Shown here: positions 20,994 to 30,969 of the stretch, piece after piece
Position numbering within the stretch: the first letter of the stretch is position 1
How the letters are laid out: every line of letters starts with the position of its first letter
Origin: Undaria pinnatifida
Taxonomy: Eukaryota; Sar; Phaeophyceae; Laminariales; Alariaceae
DNA: 64,000 bases
Direction: 5' to 3'
NCBI GenBank assembly: GCA_012845835.1
Contig: JABAKD010000025.1
Span: 1,515,001-1,579,000 of the forward strand
The notes under the pieces: model-generated
The model's database searches: none
Seen by the model: only the letters and a program-made list of their open reading frames with translations
What the model was told of the DNA's origin: nothing
Translations under genes and position numbers: made by a program

Positions 20994-21326
20994 ACCAAGG
21001 GACAACATTTCCCAATTGGCATCATTCCCGATTTGGCATCTAAATTTCTTCCCGACGACGCTTTTTTCATGGCCGCCTCGAAGCGCTTGCCCTATCGTAG
21101 CTACTACTGCTGTGTGTCGTTGCCTTTCGGCTCAGTGGGTATTGTGCTATGTAACCAACGAAGAATGTGTCGTTAGTTCGATTATTACCGAGATCATGCT
21201 TGGTATTCAGCAGCGTGCGCGCTGGAGACGTTATGAATGACAATTATGATAGTCGTTGGTGTTCTCCTGAGTACTACTACACTGTAGTACGTGGAGAGGG
21301 GATATCCAACGGGAGATCCCTCTTGC

Positions 21327-21460
21327 GAAGTCGGTGAGAATTCATTAGCGAACTCCAAAACATATTTGGTTGGTCTTGTAGCATATGACCCACTGAATGT
21401 TACTGAGGCACGTTACAGTGGGTAATGCTATGTATCGTGAGTTCGATTCTCACCGACTTC
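21327..21460 (+). other. tRNA-like double hairpin
   Basis: GAAGTCGGTGAGAAT (21327-21341) is the exact reverse complement of 21446-21460, and an inner pair ACCCACTG/CAGTGGGT lies between. The 3' side reads GAGTTCGATTCTC, a good box B. A diverged second version lies at about 21592-21680 ('ATCGGTGAGAATCAG', 'CCCACTGA', 'TCAGTGGG'). It could be a tRNA-derived repeat or a small MITE. 21681-22157 beyond holds nothing recognised. Confidence 0.5.
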
Positions 21461-22157
21461 TTTATATTTGTATTTTTCAAGCGTGCGCGATGACGACATC
21501 ATGAATGGTTATTTTGGTGGTTTGCTCCTGAGTACTACTACTACTACTGCTGTAGTCAGTAGCGACGAGAGAGCCCCGGAGATCCCTGTTAAAAAATCGG
21601 TGAGAATCAGTTTACGAACTCGACAACATATGTAAGACTACCCACTGAGCTACTGAGAAAAGCGATTGAGTAGGTCAGTGGGCAGTGGTATAGGATTTCT
21701 CGGTCAAATCACTTTGTTCGAGGGGCGCCGTCCAACGCCTTATTCGTCTCCTACCTGGTCGTGAACGCGCTTCACGGGAGGTAGGAAACACGTCCGAGAA
21801 TCCGCGACGATTTTGGATTTTGGATTCCTGGACAGTTGCTTTTCCGATAACTGGTCAACGCGTGGCGTACTAATCGATAACACAGCAGCAATCTCAAATA
21901 GTAATGGGTATCATCTTGACAACATGTCGTGTGCGCGAGCAATCAATCGATGATACAGCAGTAAATAATCTGTAATAAGAATAGTCGGCGATAGTACCTG
22001 GTACGCTGTTTGCGAAATCCAAGCTTCAAGAGCAGCAGTTGTTGTTGTTGCTATTGTTGCTGTTCTCACATAACTTGCAAAATCAAGTCCGTGGTCACAG
22101 GACAGGCTCCAGCAGTGAATCTATGCAAAGATCCTGTTTTGTTTTATTCGAAAGTCT

Positions 22158-22422
22158 GCCGGTCGCCCCGGCAGTCTAGTGGTTACCCTCGAGTACTATT
22201 CCCGTACTATTAACGCTTGTCCTCGAGTTCGATTCCCACCATGATGGGATTTGACTGTGTTTGCAAAAATGCCAAAAAAAATAAGGGATCAACTGCTGAG
22301 AGCGCCTAGCAGCGTGGGTAGATACAATTCGTCGCGAGTCGACGAGGGAAGAAAATATGCCGACTTCTTCTAGCGATAAAAGGAGAGGAACGTGACGAGA
22401 TCGGGAGGGGAGAGGAGGGCCC
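22158..22422 (+). repeat. tRNA-derived SINE (family S1), 5' part, split by an LTR element
   Basis: The tRNA-like head has box A GTCTAGTGGTTA and box B AGTTCGATTCC. The body matches 26300-26560 ('GGATCAACTGCTG', 'GAGAGCGCCT', 'GCGAGTCGACG'). The copy stops at GGGCCC where the 22423-25761 element begins and resumes at 25762-25830. Confidence 0.75.
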
Positions 22423-22749
22423 TGTGGACAGTGGAGCACCAGAGAGTGTGTAGTGCTGGTGGTAAGATACGACAGCTGATCTTCGTGGTGGTGACTGATT
22501 GCTGAGGGTCTGATGTGGAGTGTGAACGTTAGTTAGATCTGAAGACAGTAAGGGAAACTACTTGTCCTCTTCTGGATACTGGTATGTGGATTCGGGGATG
22601 AAGTTAAGATCGCTTATTTTCTTGCGTTCGGAGGTAATATAACGACTTCTCTCTCTTGTTAGCACCTGAATAGTGCCGACCAGCCCCCCTCAGGCCAAGG
22701 GGGGATACGTTCTGGTCAGCAGACCTTGCCTAGCTTAGGCGTGTCTACA
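22423..22749 (+). repeat. 5' LTR of the 3.3-kb element
   Basis: 327 bp, TG...CA. It contains 'CTTAGGCGTGTCTACA' at its right edge and a CCCCCCTCAGGCCAAGGGGGG hairpin-like block. Confidence 0.85.
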
Positions 22750-23309
22750 ATTATCGATAATTCAGGTTGAGCACACCGACGTTAGTCAGGCATTTGTTTC
22801 TGGTACAATTGCGACAGAAGCAAGCAGGTGTGGATTGGGCCGTGTTTTTGCAGGAAGACATCTGACCTGATGAGGGTGGTGTCCTTATGCTGCCTAAGGA
22901 CTCCGAACGAGGTTTGCTGTGGTTGTTCGAGGGGACCCTTGAGGCGATCGCACCCAGCGTGGAGGGGCTGCAGCGGCGGGCTCCACATCTGATGATGGCG
23001 AGGTTCGAATCGGGTTGATTGACTTGGTTCTGTGAAATCTCGCAATATTATATTAATAGTAGGCACGAGTTGATCCGCTGAAGGTTCAACTCGAGAAGAC
23101 GCACTCGCCGATCACAAGGGCTCAAGGACTTCGGGGGGGCATGCTGGCGAGATGAACGCACAATGCGGTTGTTCAGCGGTGCCAACTGAGGGTTGCCGCG
23201 TCGCGCGTCCCGAAGGGGAACGTGCAGCATCACGTGCGAAGCGTGTAATTGTGATAAACGCGGCGGAAGGCCTCAATCCTCCCTGTTGGGCTTCTAGATC
23301 GTCGCGAGG

Positions 23310-23547
23310 ATGTCCACTTCTGGCAGCGGAGCGAGGAACAAGGAGAGCACGTGTTACGTGTATAAAGCCGTTCGAGACGGCGGTTGCGATCTGCACTTCA
23401 GGAAAAGGAGGATCTGGGGTGACGCTAACAGGGAGTGGCTGAGAAATCGAGAATGCTTCCAGGCGCTGAGCTTGGCTCTTGTGTTCCGAAGGCTGTGGGC
23501 TGACTTGACTTCCACCTTGAAGCCCGCGCACGTCTTGCTTTCAATGT
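23310..23547 (+). CDS. Possible exon of a gene fragment inside the LTR element
   Basis: The frame opens MSTSGSGARNKESTCYVYKA and runs, with mixed composition unlike its neighbours, to an AATGT/GTAAGTTCG splice-donor-like site at 23548. No family recognised; not gag- or pol-like. A further exon-like frame follows at 24115-24291. It could be a captured host fragment carried by a non-autonomous retroelement, or a lineage-specific element gene. Reading of the exon border is tentative. Confidence 0.35.
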
Positions 23548-23555
23548 GTAAGTTC

Positions 23556-24109
23556 GATTTGTTATTTGAAGATACTGCTGCTGTATTTGTCGCGTGCTTT
23601 GTCTTATCGCATATTTGAGCTATTAATAGGGGTGAGTGTGCTTCGTGCGGTGCTTGTCAACATTGTAACCCGTCTTGGTTTGTGTCGTGTTGATGGCCCA
23701 TACTGCAGTATGCGGCATAGTACAACGCGTGCTTTGCGACTGGTGTCAATCTGATTTGAGTGCTTGTGTAGTCGAATCATCTTGTCGCGAAAATTAATGC
23801 ATTATGCTGCGAGTACATGCTGCATGCCTCTTGATTTGTTATTTGAAGATACTGCTGCTGTATTTGTCGCGTGCTTTGTCTTATCGCATATTTGAGCTAT
23901 TAATAGGGGTAAGTGTGCTTTGTGCGGTGCTTGTCAACATTGTAACCTGTCTTGGTTTGTGTCGTGTTGATGGCCCATACTGCAGTATGCGGCATAGTAC
24001 AACGCGTGCTTTGCGACTGGTGTCAATCTGATTTGAGTGCTTGTGTAGCCGAATCATCTTGTCGCGAAAGTTAATGCATTATGCTGCGAGTACATGCTGC
24101 ATGCCTCTG
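23556..24109 (+). repeat. 277-bp perfect-phase tandem duplication
   Basis: 23556-23832 and 23833-24109 differ at only a handful of bases (for example GGGGTGAGTG versus GGGGTAAGTG). The high identity implies a recent event, probably later than insertion of the element. Confidence 0.9.
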
Positions 24110-24114
24110 TACAG

Positions 24115-24291
24115 AGAGAGGACCTCGTCGTAGCTGCTGAAGGTTCACTGAAAGGGTTTCTTTTTAACGCGTGGTGGATGCCGATGGCCTTTGCACGAGA
24201 ACAACTACGTCCACGTATTTCCGCAAATAACCTGGTCCTTGCTTTCTCGCCTGCATATGGTCGAGTCAGCCTGAAGGAGCTCGTGTTCTAA
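24115..24291 (+). CDS. Possible 3' exon inside the LTR element
   Basis: After a pyrimidine-containing CTCTGTACAG acceptor-like site, an open frame with balanced composition reads REDLVVAAEGSLKGF, continues through 'NAWWMPMAFAREQLRPRI' and ends at TAA (24289-24291). No domain recognised. Phase with the 23548 donor is not clean, so the gene model is open. 24292-25435 downstream is AT/GT-rich without a supported frame. Confidence 0.35.
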   Translation, partial: REDLVVAAEGSLKGFLFNAWWMPMAFAREQLRPRISANNLVLAFSPAYGRVSLKELVF

Positions 24292-25435
24292 ATCGTATCA
24301 AAACCGTAATTTCGTTCGAAGATTATTTTCACATACATGTCATGTGCATAATTAGCATGGCATTTTCACCGACAGATTGAAGCGAGCACGTATGGTATCG
24401 TCGCGTGTCCTTTGCGATGCAAAATCTACACTGCCGTACGCGCGTAGTAGTGCGTGTATTTCAACCCACGTTGAATGCAGATGTACGTATGCCTAGAGGG
24501 TATACTCCGCGTCGTGTGATAAACAAAAAGGTACGTTGATTGCATTTGACGGAATGGCGTGTTTTGTAGGTAGGCTTGTGTTGTTTCTGATGAACAGAGA
24601 GAAGCAGTATGAGAGTTTATCGCCATGTGCATTGCGATTCATTCTCAGTGAAAAATCAAGAAATTTTTCCAGTTAGTTGAAGGAAACTGCTTAGGAGCCA
24701 ACCGATTAGCAACATAATCCTATGCTTGAGTTTGCTATACAGCGGTACATATGTATGTGTGCTTGTGAGTACGACTAGTAGATATTTGTGTCTTCCGTAA
24801 ATTTTTGTATTGATCATTTTTGTAGGTCATTTGGGCTATCTGTTTTTGGCGCATGAGATGATTGTCTTGTTTTGTCGTAGTACAATGAGTATGCTCATGT
24901 ATCGCTGATAGCTTTTGTCTCCAAACAAGCGAAGTCTTGCTGGATGCGTGATGCATGTTCGTGTGATGTCGGTGAATTGTATATAAGGATAAAGCTGAAG
25001 CGGCAATGTGGTATGACGCTGTGAGTTCTCTGCGGTTTTCGCGTGAATCGTGCGAAGGTCGTCTTGGCATGTTTTGACGGTATTTTTTCGTGGGTTTTTC
25101 GTGAGTTTTGTTGATAATGTTTTTTTAGCGTGTGGTATGCGCGTCTACATAACACGAATATACTTGTATTAACCTTGAGGTATTTCCTGTGAAAATGGTG
25201 GTTGCCCATGTTGTTGATGTTATGTTTCAATGCACTTGATTTGTGCATGTTTTTGTGAAGTATCGTAATGTTTCATGACTCGTAATCATTGGGCCTGGTA
25301 TCTAGATGCATGTGGTCGTTTATCACTCAAAAATGATATGAATGTTTTCTTTATTGTTTTTTGAGTAAATGGTGCTCACTTTTGATCAAAGCTTGTTCAT
25401 GAACGACTTCGAGTAGGAACGCGCTTTGGGGGCAT

Positions 25436-25761
25436 TGTGGACAGTGGATCACCAGAGAGTGTGTAGTGTTGGTGGTAAGATACGACAGCTGATCTTCGTG
25501 GTGGTGACTGATTGCTGAGGATCTGATGTGGAGTGTGAACGTTTAGATCTGAGGACAGTAAGGGAAACTTCTTATCCTCTTCTGGATTCTGGTACGGGGG
25601 TTCGGGGATGAAGTTAAGATCGCTTGTTTTCTTGTGTTCGGAGCTACTGCAACAACTTGTATCTTTTTAGCACCTACCTGTATGGTGCCGGCAAGCCCCC
25701 CTCAGGCTAAGGGGAGATACTTTCTCGTCAATAGACCTTTCCTAGCTTAGGCGTGTCTACA
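25436..25761 (+). repeat. 3' LTR of the 3.3-kb element
   Basis: 326 bp, direct match to 22423-22749. The small number of differences suggests a moderately recent insertion. Confidence 0.85.
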
Positions 25762-25830
25762 GCCCGCTATGTGACCCGGGACCTGAGTTTCTGGTGGGAG
25801 AGAGCGCGAGAGTAGTGTGAGGATAATTAA
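25762..25830 (+). repeat. SINE S1, 3' part after the LTR insertion
   Basis: 'GCTATGTGACCCGGGACCTG', 'GAGAGCGCGAGAG' and 'GTGAGGATAAT' match 26565-26638 of the intact SINE. Confidence 0.75.
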
Positions 25831-26299
25831 TGGGATGAAGTGAAAACAAAACGTTGCAAAGGTACATGGCTACAACACACGGCACCCCTATCCTTTTCCG
25901 GGAGTGTTTCATTTTTATTTTGAAGAAATATTTTGAGGACGTCAGCCGTGAGTTTATTTGTCCATTCTTCGCAAAAAATATTTTTCACATTACTTTTTTT
26001 GTTGCAGTGGTACATCCTGAAAGAAGATGCTACATAGAGTGTCTGCGCCTACTTTTTTTCTAAAGTTGGAGTTTTAGATTCCCCCACACCTCGTTATAAT
26101 GAGGCTTAAATGCCTCATCGCAATATATATACAACCCTATCATGGAGCTCGTGAACACTCCATTACACTACCAGTTAATAATATTAGTCTCACGCGGTAC
26201 ATAATGAAAAGCATATGTACCAGGTACCAGGTACCTGCTAAGAAACACGAAGCAAACCCCGGATATGACATATGTTCGTAAAAATAAAAGGACAGCAGT
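25831..26299. other. Unannotated stretch
   Basis: Contains an inverted R2-tail scrap near 25920-25955 ('AATATTTTGAGGACGTCAGC') and no supported gene. Confidence 0.4.
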
Positions 26300-26638
26300 G
26301 CCGGTCGCCCCTGCGATCTATTAAATAGCGGTACCCTCGAATGCTGCTATTAATAGCGTTGGTCCTTGCGTTCGATTCACCGTGGTGAGATTTTGAATTT
26401 GTTTGCGAAGAAAAAACATAAAAATAGGATCAACTGCTGTTGAGAGCGCCTCTTCTAGCAGCGCAGGTATGGGCACAATTCGACGCGAGTCGACGTGGGA
26501 CGAACATGCTGAATTGTTCTCGCGATAAAAATGAATGCACGTGCCGTGGTGGGAGGGGAGAGAAGGGGACGCTTTGTGACCCCGATTCTGAGTTACTACT
26601 ACTGGGCGAGAGCGCGAGATTTATGCGAGGATAATAAA
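26300..26638 (+). repeat. SINE S1, intact copy
   Basis: Uninterrupted counterpart of 22158-22422 plus 25762-25830, about 340 bp. The tRNA-like head is more decayed (box B GCGTTCGATTCAC). It ends at an R2 tail. Confidence 0.75.
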
Positions 26639-26639
26639 G

Positions 26640-26785
26640 TACCAGCAAGCAGCTTCAAAATATGAGTACTGACTGGAAATTCGTCGAACTCACACCTACC
26701 TGACGTCCTGAAAAAAAAAAAATTATAAAATGTTAGAGTGACAGGTTACCAACTTGGAACCGTGGGTTCGTGTCCCACAGATTTT
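26640..26785 (+). repeat. R2 tail fused to a tRNA pseudogene fragment
   Basis: The ATG at 26662 opens MSTDWKFVELT. After an A-run comes a 3' tRNA-like piece: a stem-loop with loop TTACCAA, then GTGGGTTCGTGTCCCAC (T arm), then a T-run. The 5' third of the tRNA is absent, so this is not a working tRNA gene. Confidence 0.55.
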
Positions 26786-26820
26786 TTTTTTATTATTATT
26801 TTTGGGGGCGGGGGGGTAGC

Positions 26821-27240
26821 TGACTTTAATTCTCGAATGCTGTATGCTGTGTTAAGAGTAACATATATATGGGATAACTAATAATACTTAGTATTCTCTA
26901 TTCGTGCTTCTTCCCGATATTAGAGCCGGGGGAAGAAAAAACAAAATAAACCGCCTGCCATACATATGATAGAGCAGTAGAACTATGGAGGAAACTACAG
27001 TAATGAATTTAAAAAATTGATGTGATGTTTGATCTGGCTCAAAATTCCCCACCTAAAGTAAAAAATACCAACACTTACCGTTACTAAAGTGGACAAAAAA
27101 TAGGACCCCTCCCAATAAAAACTCACCCATATATATAGTGTATTACAAGCACCAACAACGTAGCTTGCAAAGATGGGTATTGACCTATTGACCTAAACAT
27201 CGTCGAACTCACGGCTGACGTCCTTGAAATATTTTTTTAT
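26821..27240 (+). repeat. R2 full-length copy, paralogous empty site of the 2.9-8.8 kb retroelement
   Basis: Reads continuously across CATATG/ATAGAGCAG at 26968/26969, where the copy at 2763-9035 is split by the retroelement. It ends with the R2 tail (ATG at 27173, early stop). It also lacks the R1 block nested at 9036-9245. Confidence 0.85.
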
Positions 27241-28268
27241 ATACTGTAATGGGATGAATGGAAGTGATCGCTGACACTGCTGACGCGAGATAAATGAGGA
27301 AACCCAATCTGAGTAATTTCCTGATCATTTGATGCGGGCTTGCAAGAAAAACTTTGAGTCGAGGCCAAATTGACGTTTCTGAAACACCGGGCCCCCACAT
27401 GGAGGCTTGTGGTAAGGACCGCGATATACGGCATCGCCGTCCCTATCTATTCCCTATAATATGAAATCCTGTTCTCTTGTTGGACTTGAATGTATCCACG
27501 GGTGTCGCCGGCCCATGATCGTCACGAGAAAAGTTGAACGCGGTGAATGCGCGTGCAGTCACCCGCTTCGGCTTCATTTGAGCTATTAATATTAGTATTA
27601 TTATTATGAGTATCAGCTTGCAAACTACACGTATGAAGCTACTCGTCGAAGCGCATACGATTAATGGTATACGACAAGCATCTTACAGCTCACACCAACC
27701 CACCTTCAGAACCGCAACCACACGTTTGGGGACAATATTTGCCTCCTTGTTAAGCTTAACCTACTTGTTGGAAGTAATGCGGGCTGATTTTTTCAGGCGT
27801 AAAAGAGTTCACCCCCCTCGGAACTGCACTCGCAACCCGAGGACAACCTACTGTTGTTGTTGTAGTGCTTGGAGCTATTTAATATCAGGTAGAGTGCTCA
27901 TAGCATATAGAGTGGATCGTTCAAGTCGTGAGCCCTTTGAGAGGCCATGGATAGCGAAAAATTTCAACAGATTGCGATGCAATTGAATCAAGCGTCGAGA
28001 GTGAGCGTGCAGCAAGCAGTGCAAGGATCGCCAAGCTGCGCAACTCTCGTACGGCAGGTGCTCCTTACGCATGTGTCGGTTCGAGAACACCCCCTTCTCC
28101 GCCAGCATGGTCTGACTTGCGCGGATGATACTATTATAGTAGTACTAATCGAAAAAATCGGTTGGGAACCCTCCTTTATTTCCGCTGTAAAGGGTCAAAG
28201 GGCTTAATAGACGAGAGGAGGGGCAACGACTAAAGTATATGGTGGTGTACCTACTATTAATATTACAG
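27241..28268. other. Unannotated stretch
   Basis: Plus-strand frames 27606-27986 (126 aa) and 27947-28207 (86 aa, 'MDSEKFQQIAMQLNQASRVS') are open but match nothing I recognise and have no repeat or splice support. The second has a more protein-like composition and may merit a transcript check. Confidence 0.35.
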
Positions 28269-28766
28269 TGTGAAGTGATTAGGTGTGAAAAACAGAGTAT
28301 CCCTGCAGGTCGACGAAGTGGGCATGTCCCCGGTGTTACTCGCTTTCGTAGCTCATGGCGGGAAAGAATCAGCTTTCATTGTGGCCACCAGAACCAAAGA
28401 TGACAACTGGGACTGTAGACACGAGTCTTTCCACCTAGTGAATAACCCGAATATAAAACGCCATCTTATCGTACGAAAACGGTCAAATACTCATGTAAAT
28501 CGGGCAATTACCGGCGTTTGAAGGCCAAAATTTTGCACTAGCGCACCCTGATGAGTCGCATGTGCAGAATTATGGCAGATTTGGAGAAACTCCGGTTCTA
28601 CGAACTAGACCATGAGTCGAAGATGCTGCTCCTCAAAACCCACTCCCACACTTCTAAGCGAGGCCTGGCTATGAAGCCAGGAAAACGCGAAGAAAAGCAA
28701 CTGAAGGAAACGCAGACACTAGAATAAGGCAAGCCACCGATCAAAACCCTACCGCGTACCGCCGGT

Positions 28767-29381
28767 GTGGCGGGGGGGGGGGGGCGAAACGGAAAAAGCA
28801 CCACGGCAAAACAAACCGCCGAAGAAGTCGCTATGGCGAGGAAAATCATTTACGCCAACCACCTCCAACGCCACATCCGTCCCCGGAGACAAAACACGAC
28901 CACTCTCCTTTGGAGCTGTCTCCTTTCACCCTCCACTCGCGCTGGTGCCTACCAAGAAAACCGGGGGCTCTGCCTCAACTGCCACGAAGACAACCACTCC
29001 TTCAAGCATTGTAGGCATCCTTTCATTAATGCAAGCGGCTGTTTGAACCCTGGACTTGGCGAACTCGGCAACGATAACGCATACCGACGTTGGCAAGCAC
29101 ACATGATCGGCTACCGCCGACACGGGAAATCTCCTCGCCCGAACAACCACAAGAAAAACCGTTGCCATCATGCAGGTCAACTGCGAAGGTGCTACCAGGA
29201 TCAGGACCGGGTAAACTGTCACAACGATAACGCATACACGTCGCATAACCATGGTGGTATGTCGCCCTCGCCCGCCTCTTCTGCCCCCGCTCCTGCTCCT
29301 GAAGCGCGCTTGGGAGCCGCCCATAGCCGGGGTGGAAATCCGAACGCGCGCCAGCCTGGCACATTCCCTACCAGAAATTGA
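28767..29381 (+). pseudogene. Gag C-terminal fragment with CCHC zinc knuckle
   Basis: The frame includes 'GLCLNCHEDNHSFKHC', an exact C-x2-C-x4-H-x4-C nucleocapsid knuckle, followed by a Pro/Ala-rich tail. The homologous place in the 42-55 kb element (about 49.75-49.83 kb, minus) has lost the cysteines. Such knuckles bind retroelement RNA during packaging. The frame is on the strand opposite to the flanking LTRs, which is the main oddity. A second frame (29378-29839) continues the family homology ('GTPDLSVDGTVGDTSFRC'). Confidence 0.7.
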
Positions 29382-30176
29382 CAGCTCGACGGCGGTACGG
29401 CACACCCGACTTGTCCGTCGACGGCACTGTCGGCGACACCTCTTTTCGTTGCACAGTATGCAAACAATCATCTCATCGAATTTGCTCTGCTCGTTTGGAG
29501 GAAAGGCAAAACGGAGAGGCGCAAAGCCCTCGGCACCCGGGCACGGCCGCGGAGAGCCGAGGCTACCACTGCCATCTTGATCAAACGCTGGTAGGCCAAG
29601 GTGGTGCCCTCGAAATTCGTCCTGGCTCCGAATGCAAGTTTGCAGGAGGTTCAATAATGCCCGTCGATGTCTTTCGTCAGCGCAGCAGTGTATCCAGCCC
29701 AGATCCAATACACATGCCAAAACAGAGCTCCGGACAAACGCAGCTCCGGACAAACCGAGAGCAGCTGAAAGAAGAGGCGGGTGCAGGTCAGGCAGAGCTC
29801 GGGGCAACCCGGAGGTGCAAGGGACCGCGGCAGTCTTGAGGCTTGGTCAGAGCAAGCAAGTCGCTTTTTCTGGGTGCGAGCAACCTATCTTGTTTCTCAA
29901 GGAGCATAGCTCTGAGCAAAAGCTGCGCGGAATCCGAGGGTTTCGTTCATGTATGTGTCGTGTGCATGGTTGCTGGCAGGAGGCCCTTGCTGTCTCACTG
30001 TTGTTGTGGTCACCGCCGGGAGAGAAGAGTACTTCGCCCCGATTGAGTGTCGTCCGAAACGAGCAAGAGCCGATCCACGGAAAAAATCAAAAGCTTACCA
30101 AAAACAAGAGTCCAAGGCGATCGTATGACAGGAAGGAGAATGCCAATGGTCCTTGTCCTGCCGACGACGCCATTTC

Positions 30177-30434
30177 TGAAGTGACTAGGGCTGAGAAAGA
30201 GTGTCCCTACAAATTGACCAAGTGGGCAGGACCCCGGTGTTACTCACCTTCGTAGCTCAAAGCGGGAGGGAAGCAACTTTCATTATTCCACCAGAACCGA
30301 AGATGACAACTGGGACGGGAGGCACGAGTCTCTCCGTCTCCTGACCACCCCGGATATAAAACGCCATCCTATCATATGAAAACGGATAAATACTCATCTA
30401 AATCAGGTACAAACTGACATTTCAAGGTCGTACC
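30177..30434 (-). repeat. Gypsy-family LTR (5' LTR of the 28.3-30.4 kb derivative)
   Basis: The right edge is ...CGTACCTTAACA and the left edge is TGAAGTGACTAGGG (read on plus). Just inside it (30155-30173) the minus strand reads ATGGCGTCGTCGGCAGGAC, a likely primer-binding region also seen after the 34967 and 36190 LTRs. Confidence 0.75.
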
Positions 30435-30686
30435 TTAACAATAGTCTACCTCCCACAAGAAACCTGAAATACGGCCCCACAGTTGGCCAGCATCCTTATC
30501 CTTTTGGAGAGCAGGCGGTAGATTGCTCATAAGTTCCTGTAAACGGTAAGCGCCTATTAATTTGCTACAGTTCTGGGCCTACTTTTCTTCAAGCCTATAC
30601 CTGGTATAATATATATATATATATATACCCTCCCCTCACCAGTTATTCGACTTGCATTATTCACTTGATAAACGGATGCATTTCCT

Positions 30687-30925
30687 TCCACAGCTGTCAG
30701 ATTTTGTCTTCCTCAGAAACGGGTTTTATAGTTTCCGCGCACAGACTGACTAACATCACCCTGTTGACCCTAATAGCTACACTCTAGTTGCAAGGCGAGT
30801 CGCCGACCTATATCCTTAATAAGGACGCACAACGCGTAATACGCGCGATCGGAGTATCACACACAGCTTGCAAAGATGAGTTTCGACAAAATATTCGATC
30901 TCACAGCTGGAGTGTATTTTCATTT
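30687..30925 (+). repeat. CR1 fragment: last module plus R1
   Basis: 'CCACAGCTGTCAGATTTTGT', 'CGCGCACAGACTGAC' and then an R1 block with an ATG at 30876 (MSFDKIFDLTAGVYF). TA-repeat runs flank it (30614-30630 and 30935-30965). Confidence 0.75.
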
Positions 30926-30969
30926 TTTATAATATATATATATTCGGGTTATATATATATATTCGGGTA

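Larger units (their letters stand above)
22423..25761 (+). mobile_element. 3.3-kb LTR element inserted in SINE S1
   Basis: Direct terminal repeats 22423-22749 (327 bp) and 25436-25761 (326 bp) are closely similar, start TGTGGACAGTGGA and end GTGTCTACA (TG...CA). GCCC flanks both sides (22419-22422, 25762-25765) and fits a short target duplication. The intact SINE at 26300-26640 shows the uninterrupted state. A G-rich 'TTTGGGGGCA' precedes the 3' repeat and may be the polypurine tract. There is no gag or pol, so it is non-autonomous. The strand is assigned from that tract only. Confidence 0.85.
28269..30434 (-). mobile_element. Deletion derivative of the chromodomain gypsy family with an inverted interior
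   Basis: LTRs at about 28269-28540 and 30177-30434 are in the same minus orientation as those at 42438-42709 and 54945-55211. Next to the left LTR, 28541-28800 matches the 3' UTR at 42717-43210 in the same orientation. Next to the right LTR, 29970-30100 matches the leader at 54740-54870, same orientation. The middle (about 28860-29600) matches the gag 3' region at 49200-49830 in opposite orientation, so the interior is inverted. No pol remains. Confidence 0.75.

Noticed and set aside
26731-26785. tRNA gene
   Set aside because: The T arm and a plausible anticodon arm are present but the acceptor 5' strand and most of the D arm are missing.
29026-29807. Minus-strand 293-aa ORF over the gag fragment
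   Set aside because: It is the antisense shadow of the CCHC-bearing plus-strand frame; composition is Arg/Cys-rich and no domain is seen.
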